23,161 nt of DNA, taken from NCBI GenBank assembly GCA_030727685.1, contig JANRBC010000080.1, positions 1 to 23,161 of the forward strand, in the 5' to 3' direction. The translations under genes were made by a program, and so were the position numbers. Every line of letters starts with the position of its first letter. Positions within the stretch are counted from its first letter, which is position 1. This DNA is from Ilumatobacteraceae bacterium. GTDB lineage: Bacteria; Actinomycetota; Acidimicrobiia; Acidimicrobiales; Ilumatobacteraceae. Of this stretch, positions 22,360-23,161 are shown piece by piece. The notes under the pieces were generated by a model. The model did not search any database. It was not told the origin of the DNA and was given only the letters and a program-made list of their open reading frames with translations.

Positions 22360-22728
22360 TTACTTTTTCTTCGCGCCGTAGCTGCTGCGAGATTGCTTGC
22401 GATCTTTTACACCAGCGGCGTCAAGTGCGCCACGAATAACTTTGTAACGAACACCCGGCAAGTCGCGCACACGACCACCACGAACAAGCACGATTGAGTG
22501 CTCTTGCAAATTGTGACCCTCGCCCGGAATATAAGCAGTGATTTCGACACCGCTAGTCAGACGCACACGAGCAACTTTGCGTAGTGCTGAGTTTGGTTTC
22601 TTCGGAGTAGTCGTGAAAACGCGGGTGCATACACCACGACGTTGAGGTGAACCTTTGAGCGCAGGAGTCTTAGTCTTCGAAGACTTCGAGCTTCGACCCT
22701 GGCGGATCAACTGTTGAATTGTGGGCAC
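22360..22728 (-). CDS. rpsL: 30S ribosomal protein S12 with arginine at position 88
   Basis: S12 lies at the decoding centre and controls accuracy. The 122-residue product begins (V/M)PTIQQLIRQGRSSKSS and has the invariant TTTPKKPNSALRKVARV (K43, K44) and PGEGHNLQEHS. The loop reads GGRVRDLPGVRY, with R at residue 88 (codon CGC at 22465-22467), where most bacteria, including Mycobacterium, have K (VKDLP). K88R is a known streptomycin-resistance change. The start is GTG at 22726-22728, with AAAGG 7 bases upstream; an ATG at 22779 would add residues foreign to the family. Confidence 0.98.
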   Translation of the reverse strand: MPTIQQLIRQGRSSKSSKTKTPALKGSPQRRGVCTRVFTTTPKKPNSALRKVARVRLTSGVEITAYIPGEGHNLQEHSIVLVRGGRVRDLPGVRYKVIRGALDAAGVKDRKQSRSSYGAKKK

Positions 22729-22797
22729 GAAACGACCTTTTCTTAAATTGCTTGATTGAAAACCGACTAACAAAACCACCCCAAAACGGGACAGTGA

Positions 22798-22827
22798 ATA
22801 CTACGGTTCAACGCCTCGTCTCGGCAA
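22798..22827 (-). promoter_or_regulatory. candidate promoter of the rpsL operon
   Basis: In the 134-base gap between rpoC and rpsL, the minus strand has TTGCCG (22822-22827), 18 bases and TAGTAT (22798-22803). A start near 22790 would leave a leader of about 60 bases before the GTG of rpsL. The match to the consensus is partial, so this is tentative. Confidence 0.35.
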
Positions 22828-22835
22828 CCTACCCC

Positions 22836-22855
22836 AACTAGATGATTATCTAGTT
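22836..22855. other. perfect palindrome after rpoC
   Basis: AACTAGAT, four bases and ATCTAGTT form a perfect 8-bp inverted repeat, starting 7 bases after the rpoC stop codon. No T run follows on the minus strand. It could be a weak terminator, an RNA-processing hairpin or an operator; it sits just upstream of the promoter-like pair. Confidence 0.6.
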
Positions 22856-22862
22856 ATTGCGG

Positions 22863-23161
22863 TTATTGAGCGATATCTGTGTCGGTGACGCCGTCTGAGT
22901 CAGTTGCAAAACCTGCATCTGGCGCAGACTCAACTGCTTGCGCAGTCGCATCGCTAACTGTTTCAGTGACTGTTTCGACGGCTGAATCAGCATCTACTTC
23001 ATCAGCGACAGCTTCAGCGACAACCTCGTCAAGTGGCTCATCGTCGGCGACATAATTGCCTTGCAACCCTGCCAAATATGCGGCTGGGTCGGCTTCGTCA
23101 TCGCTCGAGTAATAAGGCATCGGCACATAATCTGGCGCGCTTACATCAAACAAGTTGTAGC
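22863..23161 (-). CDS. rpoC: C-terminal end of RNA polymerase beta' subunit (partial, cut by window edge)
   Basis: This open frame runs off the right edge of the window, with further codons upstream of a TTG that could be mistaken for a start. It ends in a TAA at 22863-22865. The first residues (NLFDVSAPDYVPMPYY) and EADPAAYLAGLQ resemble the final helix region that follows the last conserved part of beta' in other bacteria. The remaining 60 or so residues are an acidic low-complexity tail of D, E, A, V and T. Position directly before rpsL is where rpoC ends in actinobacteria. The assignment rests mainly on position, since no catalytic motif is in view. Confidence 0.75.
   Translation of the reverse strand, partial: YNLFDVSAPDYVPMPYYSSDDEADPAAYLAGLQGNYVADDEPLDEVVAEAVADEVDADSAVETVTETVSDATAQAVESAPDAGFATDSDGVTDTDIAQ

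Noticed and set aside
1..23161. tRNA, rRNA, insertion sequence, CRISPR or prophage elements
   Set aside because: I looked in all gaps on both strands and saw no such element; gaps are too short for most of them.

Overview
The window is a nearly unbroken run of translation genes, all on the minus strand, so transcription runs from high to low coordinates. Gene content and order are those of an actinobacterial genome: rpoC - rpsL - rpsG - fusA - tuf - rpsJ - S10 cluster - spc cluster - adk - infA - rpmJ - rpsM - rpsK - rpsD - rpoA - rplQ - truA - rplM - rpsI. The moderate GC, the AcI/acIV-like protein style and the absence of map next to adk make me lean towards a member of the class Acidimicrobiia, perhaps an aquatic one. 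That placement is an inference; no rRNA gene is present to fix it.

From the right (5' end of transcription): 22863-23161 holds the acidic C-terminus of RpoC, cut by the window edge. A 134-base gap with a perfect palindrome and a promoter-like pair leads into the str group (rpsL, rpsG, fusA, tuf) and rpsJ, 18187-22728. Between rpsJ and rplC sits an unexpected gene, a membrane-anchored HtrA/DegP-type serine protease with a PDZ domain (16922-18124). It is closed by a hairpin with T runs on both sides. A 306-base gap (16616-16921) then carries a promoter-like pair and three successive hairpins, a candidate leader for the rest of the S10 operon.

From rplC (16615) to secY (5855) the S10 and spc genes are tightly packed, with many 4-base or 1-base start/stop junctions: rplC, rplD, rplW, rplB, rpsS, rplV, rpsC, rplP, rpmC, rpsQ, rplN, rplX, rplE, rpsN (zinc type), rpsH, rplF, rplR, rpsE, rpmD, rplO, secY. 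Then come adk, infA (TTG start), the 37-residue rpmJ at 4710-4823, rpsM, rpsK, rpsD, rpoA, rplQ and truA. A 126-base gap with alternative hairpins and a promoter-like pair precedes rplM and rpsI.

Together the genes supply about half of the ribosomal proteins, the elongation factors EF-Tu and EF-G, initiation factor IF-1, the RNA polymerase alpha subunit and the end of beta', the SecY channel, adenylate kinase and a tRNA pseudouridine synthase. The points that stand out are the protease inside the S10 region, arginine at S12 position 88 (a classic streptomycin-resistance residue), the structured gaps before rplC and rplM, the lack of map, and low-complexity extensions on L30, S5, S19, L22 and RpoC. 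I found no mobile element, CRISPR array, tRNA or rRNA.
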